DNA from: Helicoverpa zea
Lineage: Eukaryota > Arthropoda > Insecta > Lepidoptera > Noctuidae
Reading direction: 5' to 3'
Assembly (NCBI RefSeq): GCF_022581195.2
Contig: NC_061461.1
Location: 9,176,001 to 9,240,000 of the forward strand
DNA length: 64,000 nt
A model generated the notes under the pieces. That model did not search any database and had not been told where the DNA came from. It worked only from the letters and a program-made list of their open reading frames with translations. Every line of letters starts with the position of its first letter. Within the stretch, counting starts at the first letter, position 1. The position numbers and the translations under genes are program-made. This document shows, in pieces, positions 48,836-60,624 of this stretch.

Positions 48836-49903
48836 TTAGTTGCTGAAATAAATGTATTGTTTTTTAGCTACTGAAATTTTTAAAGGAGGATTTAAACATT
48901 CAAACGATGTGAAGAGATCATCTCTATTTGTGATGTGATCAGACGCTCCTGAATCTAATAGGAATTTAATTGTCGAGTGGTCTTTTTCATAATGGTATGC
49001 GCTTGTCATGAACGCAAATCCTGAAAAAGAAGAATTCGAGGTCGTTCCCTCTTGCAGGGCAATAGTTTGGACTTGTCTTGTCCTTTCTGGGGCATTGTTT
49101 TGTATATTTGTCTGTCTTTTGAAATAGAAACAATCCTGTTTCTTGTGTCCTTTGCGTCCACAGTAATGACATTTCACAAATTTTTGTTTGTTTGTTTTCT
49201 TGAATGTTGTATTCTTCAAATAGTTTTGTTTTGTGCGATTGTATCTGTTTTTATTATATTTTTCTTCAACATGGAGTATCTTTAAACTGGTATCACGACT
49301 CTCGTTTTTTAATTTTACTTCGTGATCTAATAGTCTAGTTTTTACAAAACCGAGAGTGATATTTTCTTCAGATAGTGTCTCAATTGCAGTGATAACGCCA
49401 TCATATGTATTCGGGAGAGTAAGTAATAAATGAGCTACTTTGTCCGTTTCCTCTAATTTAGCTCCAGCAGCTGATAATTCTGTCAGCAGATCGTCAAATG
49501 TTGAGAAGTGTTTGATCAAGGGTATATCGGCTTTTAATTTTAATCCCAATAATTGTTTTCTCAGCGCTAATTGAGTTGCTACACTTTTCCTTTCATAGAT
49601 CGCGTCAAAATGTTTAAAAACTGCTTGAGCAGTCCCATTTTCATTAATATAATTAAGATATGAGTCCGCCAAATATTCGACTATAATACTTTTGGCTGCC
49701 TTATTATTCTTTTCCCACTCAGCGGATCGCGTTCCAGGAATTTCTTCGTCAATAACACTGAGCAAGTTTAACTCTGAAAGCAGTGTACGAATTCTAAATT
49801 TCCATACACTGTACTTTTCTCCATTAAAAGGCTTAATGTTTCTTTTCACTTTTTCCATTGTCACAACTTTATTTTTATTTACAACTATGCACTTTACTGT
49901 CAC
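48836..49903 (-). CDS. Copia Gag and protease (frame ends at a one-base shift)
   Basis: Open frame of 355 codons. The first Met is at 49903, but the Met at 49858 (MEKVKRNIKPFNGEKYSVWK) is the likely Copia-type start. Gag capsid region comes first, then a CCHC nucleocapsid knuckle (CHYCGRKGHKKQDC), then the protease active-site motif LLDSGASDH. The frame stops shortly after protease, 35 bases before the next open frame. In Copia elements Gag, protease, integrase and RT normally form one frame. The change of frame falls at a run of six identical bases (48860-48865), which suggests a one-base slippage, either a real mutation or a sequencing or assembly artefact. Confidence 0.93.
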   Translation of the reverse strand: MTVKCIVVNKNKVVTMEKVKRNIKPFNGEKYSVWKFRIRTLLSELNLLSVIDEEIPGTRSAEWEKNNKAAKSIIVEYLADSYLNYINENGTAQAVFKHFDAIYERKSVATQLALRKQLLGLKLKADIPLIKHFSTFDDLLTELSAAGAKLEETDKVAHLLLTLPNTYDGVITAIETLSEENITLGFVKTRLLDHEVKLKNESRDTSLKILHVEEKYNKNRYNRTKQNYLKNTTFKKTNKQKFVKCHYCGRKGHKKQDCFYFKRQTNIQNNAPERTRQVQTIALQEGTTSNSSFSGFAFMTSAYHYEKDHSTIKFLLDSGASDHITNRDDLFTSFECLNPPLKISVAKKQYIYFSN

Positions 49904-49948
49904 TACGCACTACTGAATGTTCTCACTACTAAAAGTCCTTTTTTCGCA

Positions 49949-49962
49949 CTGGGCCCATAACC
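49949..49962 (-). promoter_or_regulatory. Primer-binding site complementary to initiator-Met tRNA anticodon arm
   Basis: Directly inside the 5' LTR the coding strand reads GGTTATGGGCCCAG. This complements the anticodon stem-loop of initiator tRNA-Met (CTGGGCCCATAACC) rather than its 3' end: the half-tRNA priming known for Drosophila copia. Confidence 0.9.
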
Positions 49963-50178
49963 TATAGGAGGTATGGGATTAAAAGAAATAATATACTAAT
50001 TTGATATTGAAATATTTATTCTATACTTTAAATGGTACTTGGAAGCAATACGTCCGTCTAACAAGATCCCGTGACGCAGTGTGTGTAGAGTTAAATAAAC
50101 AGTAGATTGTTCAGATAGAACAAAGAACAATGTTATCGAAAGTTAGGGGTATTAGTTTTTGCTTTATATAATCCAACA
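49963..50178 (-). repeat. Copia 5' LTR (coding-strand sense)
   Basis: 216 bp, identical to the copy at 45330-45545. Begins TGTTGGATTATATAAAGC on the minus strand, with a TATATAA box near its start. Expected to carry the promoter of the element. Confidence 0.95.
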
Positions 50179-51282
50179 GCTTCAAATAGATTTGTCGTAA
50201 ACAGAAACGTCTCAACCTCAATAAATTGAATGATCTTCAAACACTCTTCAAATCATTCATAATGTACACTGTAAACGAGACCCATGTTTACTTAGGGCCC
50301 TCCCTAGTTATTTCAATACCACAATTATTCAACGTTTAAGCAAAGAATGTGAGATAATGCGTTCAGTAGTTAAGAGGACGAAAATAGACGCGTGCATCGC
50401 GCCGACCTAACGGAATGTGGGGTGTTGTCTGTCATACCCTTTCACCTAAAAATAGACACAATGAAACTCGATGCCCGACTGTTAATGAAGGAACAAGGAA
50501 CTTTAAAAGAAGAGAAATAAATCTCAGGAGAAATGTTGGAGCTGATCAAAGATAAACTTCTAGTGTGACATTGCACAATCAGAAATGAATCGAAAAGTAG
50601 TCGATGAGGATCCTAAAGAAATTGCCATTAAATTGGCTTCAAGAACCACGCGACAGCAATGCAGTTGTCATGCTGCAACTGACTTGCCAACGCAATAATC
50701 AACCTTAGCAACATAGTCATAAGAGATAGTTTTCAATCTACGCGGCTTATTTGAAAGCACCCTAGGCTGGGCCAGGGACGTCTGTGATGATAAAGTTCTG
50801 TTGATATGTCTACTATGAATAAGCTATATATTATGAGATATGAAAGTTCAAGCACAAACATCAGGTTTTTTATTTAGAAATGAGAAATCAAACTTGCTCT
50901 TGAACGTATATCATTGTATGAAGTTCAAAGTAAAAAAATTGTCTTCACGAACGTTAAATTAACATCTTCTGATTAAAGTAATTTTGAATTTAAAAGACAC
51001 CTTGAATTTTTGATAAGACTTCTGCCATAAACTGGTTTGTGTTTGCTTAACAAGTTTTTAATTGCTCGAGCAGTCACATCACTTTTATAGTTTTTGGCAG
51101 ACATAATTAAGAAATTCGCATTTAATGGGTATGCATGGATCTTGAAAGAAAAAGAGCAAATTCTGTCTGTTGTTTTATGCCCAGTGTTTAAGATGAAATG
51201 CGTAGATGTATTTAATAAATAACACAACTTTAAATAAACATCGAGTCTCGAGTCTAATCAATATTAAAGTAGTTATAGTTAT

Positions 51283-51461
51283 CGGCACGAATCTTGAGCT
51301 CTGACCTACATCTGCGCAGAAGTTATTTTAAGTTATTAGCAAAGAACCAATCAAGAGTGACGGCTATGACGCGATGCACTGCGGGCCAATCACCGCTTTA
51401 CAAAAGGGACCCAATAAATTACTTCTGTGCAGGTGAAAGTCAGAGCTCAAGATTCGTGCCG
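51283..51461. mobile_element. MITE with CGGCACGAATCTTGAGCTCTGAC ends
   Basis: About 179 bp with inverted ends (cggcacgaatcttgagctct at 51283; its inverse ending 51461), homology continuing through cagaagt... on both arms. I recognise this as a common lepidopteran short inverted-repeat family. Target duplication unclear. Confidence 0.8.
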
Positions 51462-52564
51462 ACTATAGTGATAATTTATTTGATTGTACATATTTTATCC
51501 TAACAAAGTTTATTGTATGCTTAAAATATAAAGCTACCAAGTAAGTGAAACGGAAAAATTTCGCATCTTAAATCTATTCTTAAAACTACGTCTAAAAATT
51601 ATCTGTCACATTAAAAACACAACACACACTTAACACAGTCTCAGAAGATATCGCCATATTCTTTCCTACTGCATACAATGCGCACGAGTGTTTCCTTGGT
51701 CCCTTAAGGCTACATTGTAAAGGAAACGTCTAGAGACATGTTAAGTGAGAATACTGATGACTTATTTACACCTTGACATTGTTTTACTTGCCAAACTGTG
51801 GTTCCGCACTTCTAAGGTTTGTATGACCTTATCGATTTTGTGTGATTGATTGGGAAAAGGTACGTGGTGGTTCTTTTATCCTTAAGATCTTAAAATCTTA
51901 CATCTTACATGTCTTAAAATCTTACATGTAGAATATATATAAAATCGTATCTCTTACGGGGGTTTAGCCGTTATCACTAGGTACTCGATGTCAGTCACAT
52001 AACTTATCCTAAACTCTTTTTTAAGACTTATTTTTTTAGGTCATTAAGATATGTCTGAACGGCTTAGTATGGAAGAATTTATGTATGAGATCCATGTAGA
52101 GGTTTAATAAAAAATATCTTGAATTTGTTGCTAATAAGTGCATAAAGCTACACCAATTAGTAATAATTGTAAAAATAATAATAAATTTAACAAAGGTATT
52201 CCGGACACGTTTTAATTGTTTGAATAAGTTATTAATGAAGTTATTTAATTATATGTTTGTCTGGTGCAATAACGACTAATTATTACGTGGTTTAATTATA
52301 TACCGGATAGATTTGTTATTGTTGTTGTTTAAATAATGTGAGAAATAACTGTGGTAAGTATTCGTACGTATTCAGCTTTATGATGTTCATTCAATTATCC
52401 TGTTGTGGTTTATTTTATTATTTACAAGTAGGTAACTTTACAATGACGAATAGGGTCATTGACAAGTATTATAAGTACCAGTGTCTTAGTACCTATAACT
52501 ATAATTACCTCCTTGTATAACTCCAATTATAATTCACTATTCCAAAGAGTTTAAGTCATCGTCC

Positions 52565-52645
52565 GTTCCCCTGCCCTTATCTCATTTTGTTTATTTTTGG
52601 TCGGCGCAGCATGTCTTCTTCTACCATACTTTCCTTTCATCTGCC
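52565..52645 (+). repeat. Lepidopteran interspersed repeat, partial copy
   Basis: Contains ctgcccttatctcattttgt and ggtcggcgcagcatgtcttc; same family as 2548-2700. Confidence 0.55.
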
Positions 52646-52705
52646 AAAAAGCTTAGGAATAAGGAATAAAGATCGTCTAACGTTCCAATACGAATGGTTA
52701 CTTTT

Positions 52706-52935
52706 TAACCCCCGACGCAAAAACGACGGGGTGTTATAAGTTTGACGTGTCTGTGTGTGTGTGTGTGTGTGTGCGTGTGTGTGTATGTGGCATCGTAGCT
52801 CCCAAACGGATGATCGGATTGTAATGCGGTTTTTTTTGTTTGAAAGGAATGTCATTCGGGAGTGTTCTTAGCTGTGTTTGGTGGAAATCGGTTCAGGTCT
52901 TCAAGGTCATCAGCTCGTTTGTTAGGTGTGATAGG
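52706..52935 (+). repeat. Repeat beginning cccccgacgcaaaaacgacgg, with GT microsatellite
   Basis: cccgacgcaaaaacgacggg, then a (gt)n run at about 52752-52785, then cccaaacggatgatcggatt. A familiar lepidopteran element; its ORF on the minus strand is spurious. Confidence 0.7.
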
Positions 52936-53414
52936 AATGTTACACGCTCAGTTTACTTGCAAGCATATGTGGGATCTGAAATTTGAAATACTAATGTCTT
53001 CTGGAACCACTGAGCTGGTCTGCTGTTAGGACACGAAGATAGGAGACGTAACCCTGAACTGCCGTTTAGTAAACCCATCGAGTTTGGGCTCGTTGAATTT
53101 GTCTTGACGAGTTCTCTTCATGTTTCTGATTGACGAGAACCGGATGCCGGAAATGGGATGTGGCGGATGAAACCCTGGAATGCCGGAATGAAACGGATAA
53201 ACCGATTTATATTTTTGCTTAAAATCTAGAATGACCAAAGGTTAATCTTTGTCGTTTCTCAATCTGTGCAATTCTCCCAGAGCCAGTTTGTCATGAGGAT
53301 TGTTAAACAGCTTCTTTTGGCCGAGATCGCATATAGCGACCCCATCTTAAAATAAAAGAAATTAAATGAAAGAAGGAAAAATTAAGGAGCTCCTTCAAAA
53401 AGCATGAAATAAAA

Positions 53415-53918
53415 TTAAATTATAAATTAAAAAAAACCCCGACCCAAAAAAAGCACGCAAATATTATGACAAAAGGTTAAAAACGCTAAACCCTATAAAA
53501 AGCAAAAAAATAACTTTTAACTCTACGTAAGTAGCAACTAAAGCATGTCAGACTAAACTAAATTTTGACGTGTCGGGGGACCGCTTTTTACCTTTAAAAA
53601 TACTTACATAAATCAAATGTTACCTACCTAATTACAACATTCGTATAAAAAAAAACACGTATCTAAACAAAATTATTATATAAAAAGTTATAAGAAGTAT
53701 ATGTAATGTAGTAGTATATAATTACTTCTAACGTTAGGCTAATAAATTAGAGCGGTCCCCCGACACGACAAAATTTAGTTTAGTCTGACATGCTTTAGTT
53801 GGTACTTACGTAGTGTTAAAAGTTATTTTTTGCTTTTTATAGGGTTTAGCGTTTTTAACCTTTTGTCATAATAATTGCGTGCTTTTTTGGGTCGGGGTTT
53901 TTTTTTAATTTATAATTT
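53415..53918. mobile_element. Large foldback element, about 170-bp arms
   Basis: Left arm 53415-53585 and right arm 53751-53918 are near-perfect inverted copies (for example gacatgctttagtt and aactaaagcatgtc, tcgggggaccgct and agcggtcccccga). The 165-base centre is AT-rich and non-coding. Transcription would give a long hairpin. Confidence 0.85.
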
Positions 53919-54922
53919 TTAAATCTTTCCTCATAAGATAAACGAAACAGACCAACAAAACTTCCACTTAGAAAAATGTTTCGAGTAACTAAACATAGTT
54001 TGTATGTACTATACATATTCAAATTCTACCAACGCAATTTACTGCATGACAGGCCGAATGCTATTTACATAATTCGGGTATTTTCTCACTCGCAGTCATA
54101 GGGGAAACTGACGAGGAAAATATTATCAAAACCAGTTTACATTGCCTAGATAATGTTTTTACCCCATAGAGATATAGAAACGCAGCCGATTTTTATAAAA
54201 TACGTCTATTGAAGTTACTAAATATAATACGGGAAAAAATGTCGTGGTGTAATGGCGTTATAGGTAGGTACTAAAAAAACTAGGTATGTAACAGACTCAA
54301 TATATGTGAAGAAATGAGCCTGAAGAAAGTCTGAAATCATTAATCGACTTTGAAAAAGCGTAGTGGTTAATGCTCATTCCTTCTCTGTGTGAAAAGAGAC
54401 CTGAGACCTTGCAGTGGGACAATATAAAAACTGATGATGAATGATGATTCAGTAAAGCAGAAAACTTGGATAAAAGAGCAATTATCATACTTAAAATTAA
54501 TAACAAATTGGTTACAATATAATTGGTATAAATAATTACCTGGATTAATGATTCGTTTACTTACCGTTATTATCCCACACGGTCATGTCTATTTTATATA
54601 AAAGAATGGATAATAAGCTACATGCACCCACTGATTGTTCTCAGCCATATAGCGGGTACCTAGATCTCATGACGTTCATCAGACAATAATTAACATGAAT
54701 AAAGACTTGCTCATAGTCTGTATAAACTAAAACTACTGATAGGTATCCAGTGTGAAAATTCTTGGCTGCGGTTTTTGTGCATGCCCAGGAAACTTCTTAC
54801 TTTCTTAAAAGAAAAACTTGATTCCAATTAAAGTATCCAGTCGTTCTGATACTGGCTATAACGCCTGATCTTTGTAATGTGCGTACCACTCATCTTCATA
54901 CTGATGCGTGCTGGTACTCTAA

Positions 54923-55069
54923 GGCCGTATACAGAAAGAAAGCTGGAAGAAGCTGGAACTTATACGCGCTTATCGGCGCGTGTGAGCGCTGGTGACCCGC
55001 GCAGGAAAATATGTGGACACTGCGCTTATAAGTTTCCAGCTTCTTCCAGCTTTCTTTCTGTATACGGCC
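54923..55069. mobile_element. 147-bp MITE, PIF/Harbinger-like
   Basis: Inverted ends of about 45 bp beginning ggccgtatacagaaagaaag, flanked on both sides by TAA (54920-54922 and 55070-55072). A 3-bp TWA duplication with GGCC-type ends fits PIF/Harbinger. The open frame across it is a by-product of the repeat. Confidence 0.8.
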
Positions 55070-58000
55070 TAAGACTGTCGACCCTCACCTACTTACGCTA
55101 CACTATAAGGGATGAATCACAAACATTTTATTGCTGTTAATGACAAATACTAGAACAATAAAGTTAAAATTCGCCCACGAAGAGGTCGCAACAATAAAAC
55201 TTCATAATACCCATAGAATACTGATGTTGGTAGTCACGAGCTAGGACCTGCGCACGCGCATACGACGCGAATATCAATACGTAACGTTAATGGTAATTAC
55301 CTGATTGGTAATGTTGGTAACACTGTGTACATAAGTTATGGATAGTTTGTTACTTAATTTTAGTGTTACAGGAAATGTGGTTTTGTATTCGGCATGATAA
55401 TTAGATGAAAATCTGTGTGAAGTATTTTTGGTACCCTATTATAAATGCTATGTACAACTACGATTTCTGTGTAGTGAGATTATTATTATGAAAATACAAA
55501 CATAGTTGTCAAACTTATAAAAGCATTTATTTACTACAAAGATTTTTCCCTTTCACAAAATATTTTCCTGTACTTTCCATCGCTAGGTATTTTCTGAAAG
55601 TATATCATTCAAACTTGACAAGCCTGCTATATGGGCATGTGACGTTACAAGTAAAACCACAGACTAATTTATTAAGGTTAGTCTACAGCACAGTTAAAGT
55701 TAGGTCTCCATATCTTTACTTATACGTGAAGTGTACTTTCCCAACTGTTTAATTATATGTCATCAAAGAGATTTCATAACTTTTAGAAAGAAGCAATGAT
55801 TGCAATGATTGATAAACAATATTACCTTAATTCGCGGATGAAACATTTAGATTTTGAGTAGAAAGAGACAGAGTTCACAGTTTATCCGAATTAATGTAAC
55901 ATAAGTCCCCTTAACATGTGTATCACCACAAAAATATATAGTGACAGGCTTAAAAAAAGTGACCTTTCATTCATGACAGTTAAATAAAAATGTCTTCAAA
56001 AAAATTACAAAAATTAAAATAAATTCCTCAGACAGCACGCGTTACAAAAGACATCAACGAGCAAACGTTCCTAAAAAGCGTAAAAATAACACTGAAGGAC
56101 ATTCTATTCCACAAAAAAAAGTAAAAAAAAAACTAGCTACTACAAACTTGTTCCACGTATAAATAACTAAATTAATTAAAATGTCACCTGATGTTTAAAA
56201 ATGCGTCATAAATGTTAAATAAGAGCCACACCCACATAGCTGAAAGTATTAGTTTTTACGTATATCGACGCGTCAGCTTGCTGAATTAATTTAAATATTT
56301 AATTTCAATTGATTTGGTAAACATCGTGATTGTGCAATTTGTTGTTGATGATATTATTTGGTGATGACCTTTTTCAGAGGTTCAATAAAGTCAAGTGTCA
56401 ATTTATTAAAGGGCTATTAAGTATTATTTTTGTAATATCCTCTCATCAAAAATCAATGTATTGAAAGTTGCATATTCGCAAATTAATTAATATTTAATAA
56501 ACGTTATTCGTCCTAGTTAAACATAAAATGATCTCAAACATTTTAATTAAAATTATTGCGAATGACAGATTGAGACCTCAATTTAATGGATGTGGTTTAA
56601 CCACAGGAGTCATTTTTCGTTTTTATAATTTACAACATCATGTGTAAAGCAGAGATAAAGTTAGCAGTATCGAATGTTTTGATCAGTTGACAGCTGACAG
56701 TTTTCAAGGGAAAATTCAGTTGTTTGTAATGAATGACTTTTATATGGTGTTCTAATTTTCGCACATTTTTATTCTATTTACTTTGTTTGAAAAATTCATT
56801 TTTTTATTTTTACGTATTTTTATTCTTTCTTTGTGTTAATCGATTTATATTAACCAGTATATTAACGCATTTCATTTAATGTGATTGTGAACGACACACT
56901 TTTTTTAAAAGTGAAATACGCTTTATTTTGACCGAATACCACGAGAAACAGCTAGTTAATTAATAAAAGTGTGACTCTACCATTTACTAAGCAATAAGTT
57001 CGGAATTCAAATGTCGTCAATCGTCATGTTTCGTCAAACGTCGTTCACGCTCCACTTATTTGATGGAATCAAACATGGAGAATTTCTATTAATCCTGTCC
57101 TAACTTGTTCTTATAGCAAAAAATATTGACGCCTCGTATTCAGTAATGAGATTATTAAGAAATAAGCGTGAAATTACAATTTAATTAGATAAAAGGTAAA
57201 GATAAAAAGTAATTTATCCAAAGCAGTCTGCAAATCAGTACTTTTTAAAGGTCTAATTTATAAAAGGCAGCCCTTAAAACGCGCTTAATGCGTTTAATAT
57301 TATTAATTAAAAAAAAAAACTTGCTACACATCATTAAAAAAACTCTTTGGTTGGGGCATGTCCAGCATGTCCTTACTACGACGTTTTAGAAAAAAACGTA
57401 TGTACATAAATATGGTAACTGGTAACTGTTATCAGAACTAATGAGACGTTTAATTGATTCATTTATCAGTGTAAACATTAATTAATAAACAACTAATATT
57501 ATGTAACCTTTTCTAAACCGACTCTAATCGTAGAATGTAAATAGCGCGCGGAAAATACCAATCAGTTTGATAATATGTAGGTATTTATTTGAATGTCGTA
57601 AGTTTGTAAAAGTCTGTTGTAGGACTAAAAGCTTTATAATTTAAGATCTGTTATTAAATAATGTTATACCTTTATTGATGATAATGAAATAAGTTTATTT
57701 TTGAATTATAATAAAAACTTACACCTAATTGTATACTTTGTCGAAAGAGAGATACCTAATATCATGTAATTTCGCTATAATTTTGCCTGTCCGACTTATT
57801 GTCCTGCAGAAAATCACGGTAGTATAATACCGATAGACTCAAGTATGTGACGCAGAAAGAATAAAAAAAGGTTGCATCATCTGATCAAATTGTTTTGAAT
57901 CTAGAATTAATTTTTGTTAGAAATCTGTTTTGGTTCTGTAAGTCTGAAGTCATGGACAAAAATGTTCGTATCATGTTTATCTCACGATAAACAAATTCGC

Positions 58001-58342
58001 TAAGCTATATCTAGACTGTCTCGTAAAAGTCTGCACATTGATTTAGTACTAAACCTCCCACGTAGTATTTAAATCTCTTTTCAATGAATTAGGAGTACAA
58101 AACAAACCATTTGTCAGATAGGTAAAAAGTGCCGAAAGCCCTATAAAAAGTAACGATCAATTGCTCTAAGAATAAATAGGTAGGCTCATGGCATCACACC
58201 TGCGTGATCTAATTTCACGTGCCAAGCGCTAACTATAGTCTGTTTACCGTACCTGCATACTACAAACTTTTAGTCGGCCGATAGTTTGTAAGAGCTTATA
58301 AATCAGTGTGAAGATGAATAGTAGTGCGCACATTACAGGTAT

Positions 58343-58406
58343 TTAGCCGGTATCAGACTGGAAGCCGACCCCAACATGATTGGGAAAAAGGCTCGGAGGA
58401 TGATGA
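58343..58406 (+). repeat. Fragment of the SINE tail
   Basis: gactggaagccgaccccaac and gattgggaaaaaggctcgga match the end of the SINE at 30063-30439. Only the last about 60 bases are present. Confidence 0.7.
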
Positions 58407-58478
58407 GACTGGAAAAAGTGACATTCATATGAGAATGGCTGTTACTTCAGATGCTGATTATCTTCAAAACCGCGAGGA

Positions 58479-58530
58479 TAGCAATTGGTAGCAACTAATG
58501 GTAGCTGGTAGCAATAAGGTAGTAACTCTC
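58479..58530 (+). repeat. GGTAGCAACTAATGG repeat, copy 1
   Basis: attggtagcaactaatggta followed by gctggtagcaataaggtag; the reverse complement of 62871-62924 with a few changes. Confidence 0.65.
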
Positions 58531-60293
58531 TATACCTATGTATTTCGAGGAGATCGGTGAATAGTGAAAGCGATTCTGACGGTCACGAAAACTTTCATTG
58601 GAATCAAGATTGTCTTAAATATTTTTTTTGTATATTCGTCAAGCTTCGGGTCAACTGTCGGCCGACTGTTTATTCTTCAGTTTGCGGGTACTCTTAGTGT
58701 TTATGTTCTGCACATGCGTACGATAATAGCCTCGGTCAAAACTCCCGAGGAGTGAAGGCTGGATAGCTAACAGAATTATTAAGTGATCACGATTGACTTT
58801 ATTTGACCATTTTACAATGATCGAGATTTGAATAGTAGGTACAACAGGACACTGGCAGATTTCAACTTGACTAAAAAAACGTAAGGGCAGGCCCCATAAA
58901 ATTTAAGCTAACTTAATAATTAGTAATTTTCAAAAATTACCCCTTTTAGGACTTCCTTTTTAATTTGTGTCTTGTCAAAGTTATAATTTTGGAAAAAGAG
59001 CCAGACAAGGCTTTATGTGATGCATTTTAAGGAAAAAAACACTGATTATCCTCCCAGACGAAAAAACACGAGATAAGAGGAAACGAGGAAATAGTATAGG
59101 TACTGTAATTATTAAACAAATACGCTACAATATTTTCATAGGCATTTAACTTATCTTATTTCTTGTGTAAAACCACAAATGTTTTGAAATATACAACATC
59201 GCTGTAACAGAAAATATCCAATAGCACGAAATCGTAAATACCAAAGCTTCTTTCATTAGTTTGTTACTTTTAATTATTAGTAGTTAAAAGTTATTACTAA
59301 TAATTAAGTATTAATGACTTATCTTAAATGGAACAGGCCTAATGAATGAGCAAATTTTTAAATAAGTTGTAAATAGTATAAAAAGTTATTTTTTGTAACA
59401 TTTCAAATGACCGTAGTTATTGCATGCATAAAATAAACAGATGTGCTAAAATTGATGATGATGAGGGCGATAAAATTATTGTTAATAAATCTATCAAAGA
59501 AATGAAAACAAACAATAGGTACTTAAATTACTTTAATATTACAATAATTCATACACAGGGTAATAAAAATATACGAGAAGTATTTGCCACAGAAATTAAA
59601 AGTAATTAGCTAAGCATCTATTACTAATGTCATAAAGAGGTAACATTTGTATTTTTGTTTGTTTGTAATGAGCAAAACCAAAAACTGTTCCGATCGAAAA
59701 AAATATTTCACTGTTGGAAAGCTTCACTACATACATAGGCTATATTTTATCCCGGTACGGACATTAGTTTCCACGGGAAAACGGCTGTTTTCATTATTTG
59801 AAATAATTAAACACATACAGTACTAAAGCTTACTATAAAGTTCTGTAACCGGGTCGCCTTGCGCAGCTTTTTGTCCTTTTTGTTATCTAGTTCCGCTAAG
59901 ATAACAGCCGTATACAATATTTTCCACTGCTCGATAAAATGTGAGGATATCTAAAAATATAAATACAATGTGTTATCTATCCTAGTTTTTACTTTTCTAT
60001 TCATAGAACAAAAAATCAACTAAAAACATAGTTTTAGTAACATGGGATTCCAAACCTTTATCAAATTAAGGCACATGAGATAAGGATGACAAAGTTTTAT
60101 CGATATCGACAGTTGACTGACACCAAATTCCCAAAAAAAAAAGACAAATGTTGTATTTCAGTGATGTAACTTCCACACTAAAGCGATAAACGCTGAATAC
60201 TCTATACGTAACCTATCATCGATCACTGTAAACAATGTGCAACTCCACGCACTGAAATGTTACTGGTTTTTTTTTCCTTACTGACTGGCGTGT

Positions 60294-60334
60294 GCTTTTA
60301 AACATGGCAGCGAGCGGGTGCCGTCGCTTAGTGT
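60294..60334 (+). promoter_or_regulatory. Core-promoter-like TATA and initiator pair
   Basis: A TTTTAAA box at 60296-60302 is followed about 30 bases later by an initiator-like cttagtg at 60327-60333, the normal spacing for an insect TATA promoter. It sits at the upstream edge of the CpG-rich putative first exon. Confidence 0.4.
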
Positions 60335-60624
60335 ACTCGCAACCGGTGACGGAGGCACGCGTCAACGCCTCTCATTACAAACTGCGGACATCAATAAATA
60401 AAACCAACAAATAAAACAAATGTGCCAAAGGAATACTATTCTAATTTCAAAAACCCTGTGTTCAAAAAACGCGCGAGTGAGTGTTCGACGCGTTCGTATG
60501 GATTTCAATTAGCCGGCGCTACGGAGCATTCCAAATTATTAGAATTTGTCAAGGTCCGTAAAAAGATTTAATTGTATTGGTGTGAAATTGTGCACTTTCG
60601 TATCCTGATTCACGTGGTCTGAAG
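60330..60624 (+). other. Putative non-coding first exon (5' UTR) of a gene to the right
   Basis: A CpG-rich block in otherwise AT-rich DNA, ending in gaag followed by a consensus donor gtgagt at 60625. No long open frame; the only ATGs open very short frames (for example M-D-F-N-stop near 60497), as in a 5' UTR exon before a large first intron. No coding exon appears downstream to 64000, so its gene would lie beyond the window. Confidence 0.5.

Larger units (their letters stand above)
45330..50178 (-). mobile_element. Complete Copia-type LTR retrotransposon
   Basis: A 4849-bp element in minus orientation, bounded by two 216-bp LTRs that are identical by eye, starting TGTTGG on the coding strand. 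A 5-bp target duplication GCTTC flanks it (45325-45329 and 50179-50183). Internal order is primer site, Gag, protease, integrase, reverse transcriptase, RNase H, polypurine tract, the Copia order. Identical LTRs point to a very recent insertion. One single-base frame shift separates the Gag-protease frame from the rest, so this copy may be defective or need recoding. It lies downstream of the transporter, outside any gene I can see. Confidence 0.96.
50184..60293. other. Intergenic DNA between Copia and the 60.3-kb promoter-like block
   Basis: Holds the inverted-repeat elements at 51283-51461, 53415-53918 and 54923-55069, repeats at 52565-52935, 58343-58406 and 58479-58530, and a hairpin at 59270-59307 (13-bp arms). 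No exon with coding character found. Confidence 0.6.

Noticed and set aside
54877..55140. 87-codon plus-strand frame
   Set aside because: Created by the two arms of the 147-bp inverted-repeat element.
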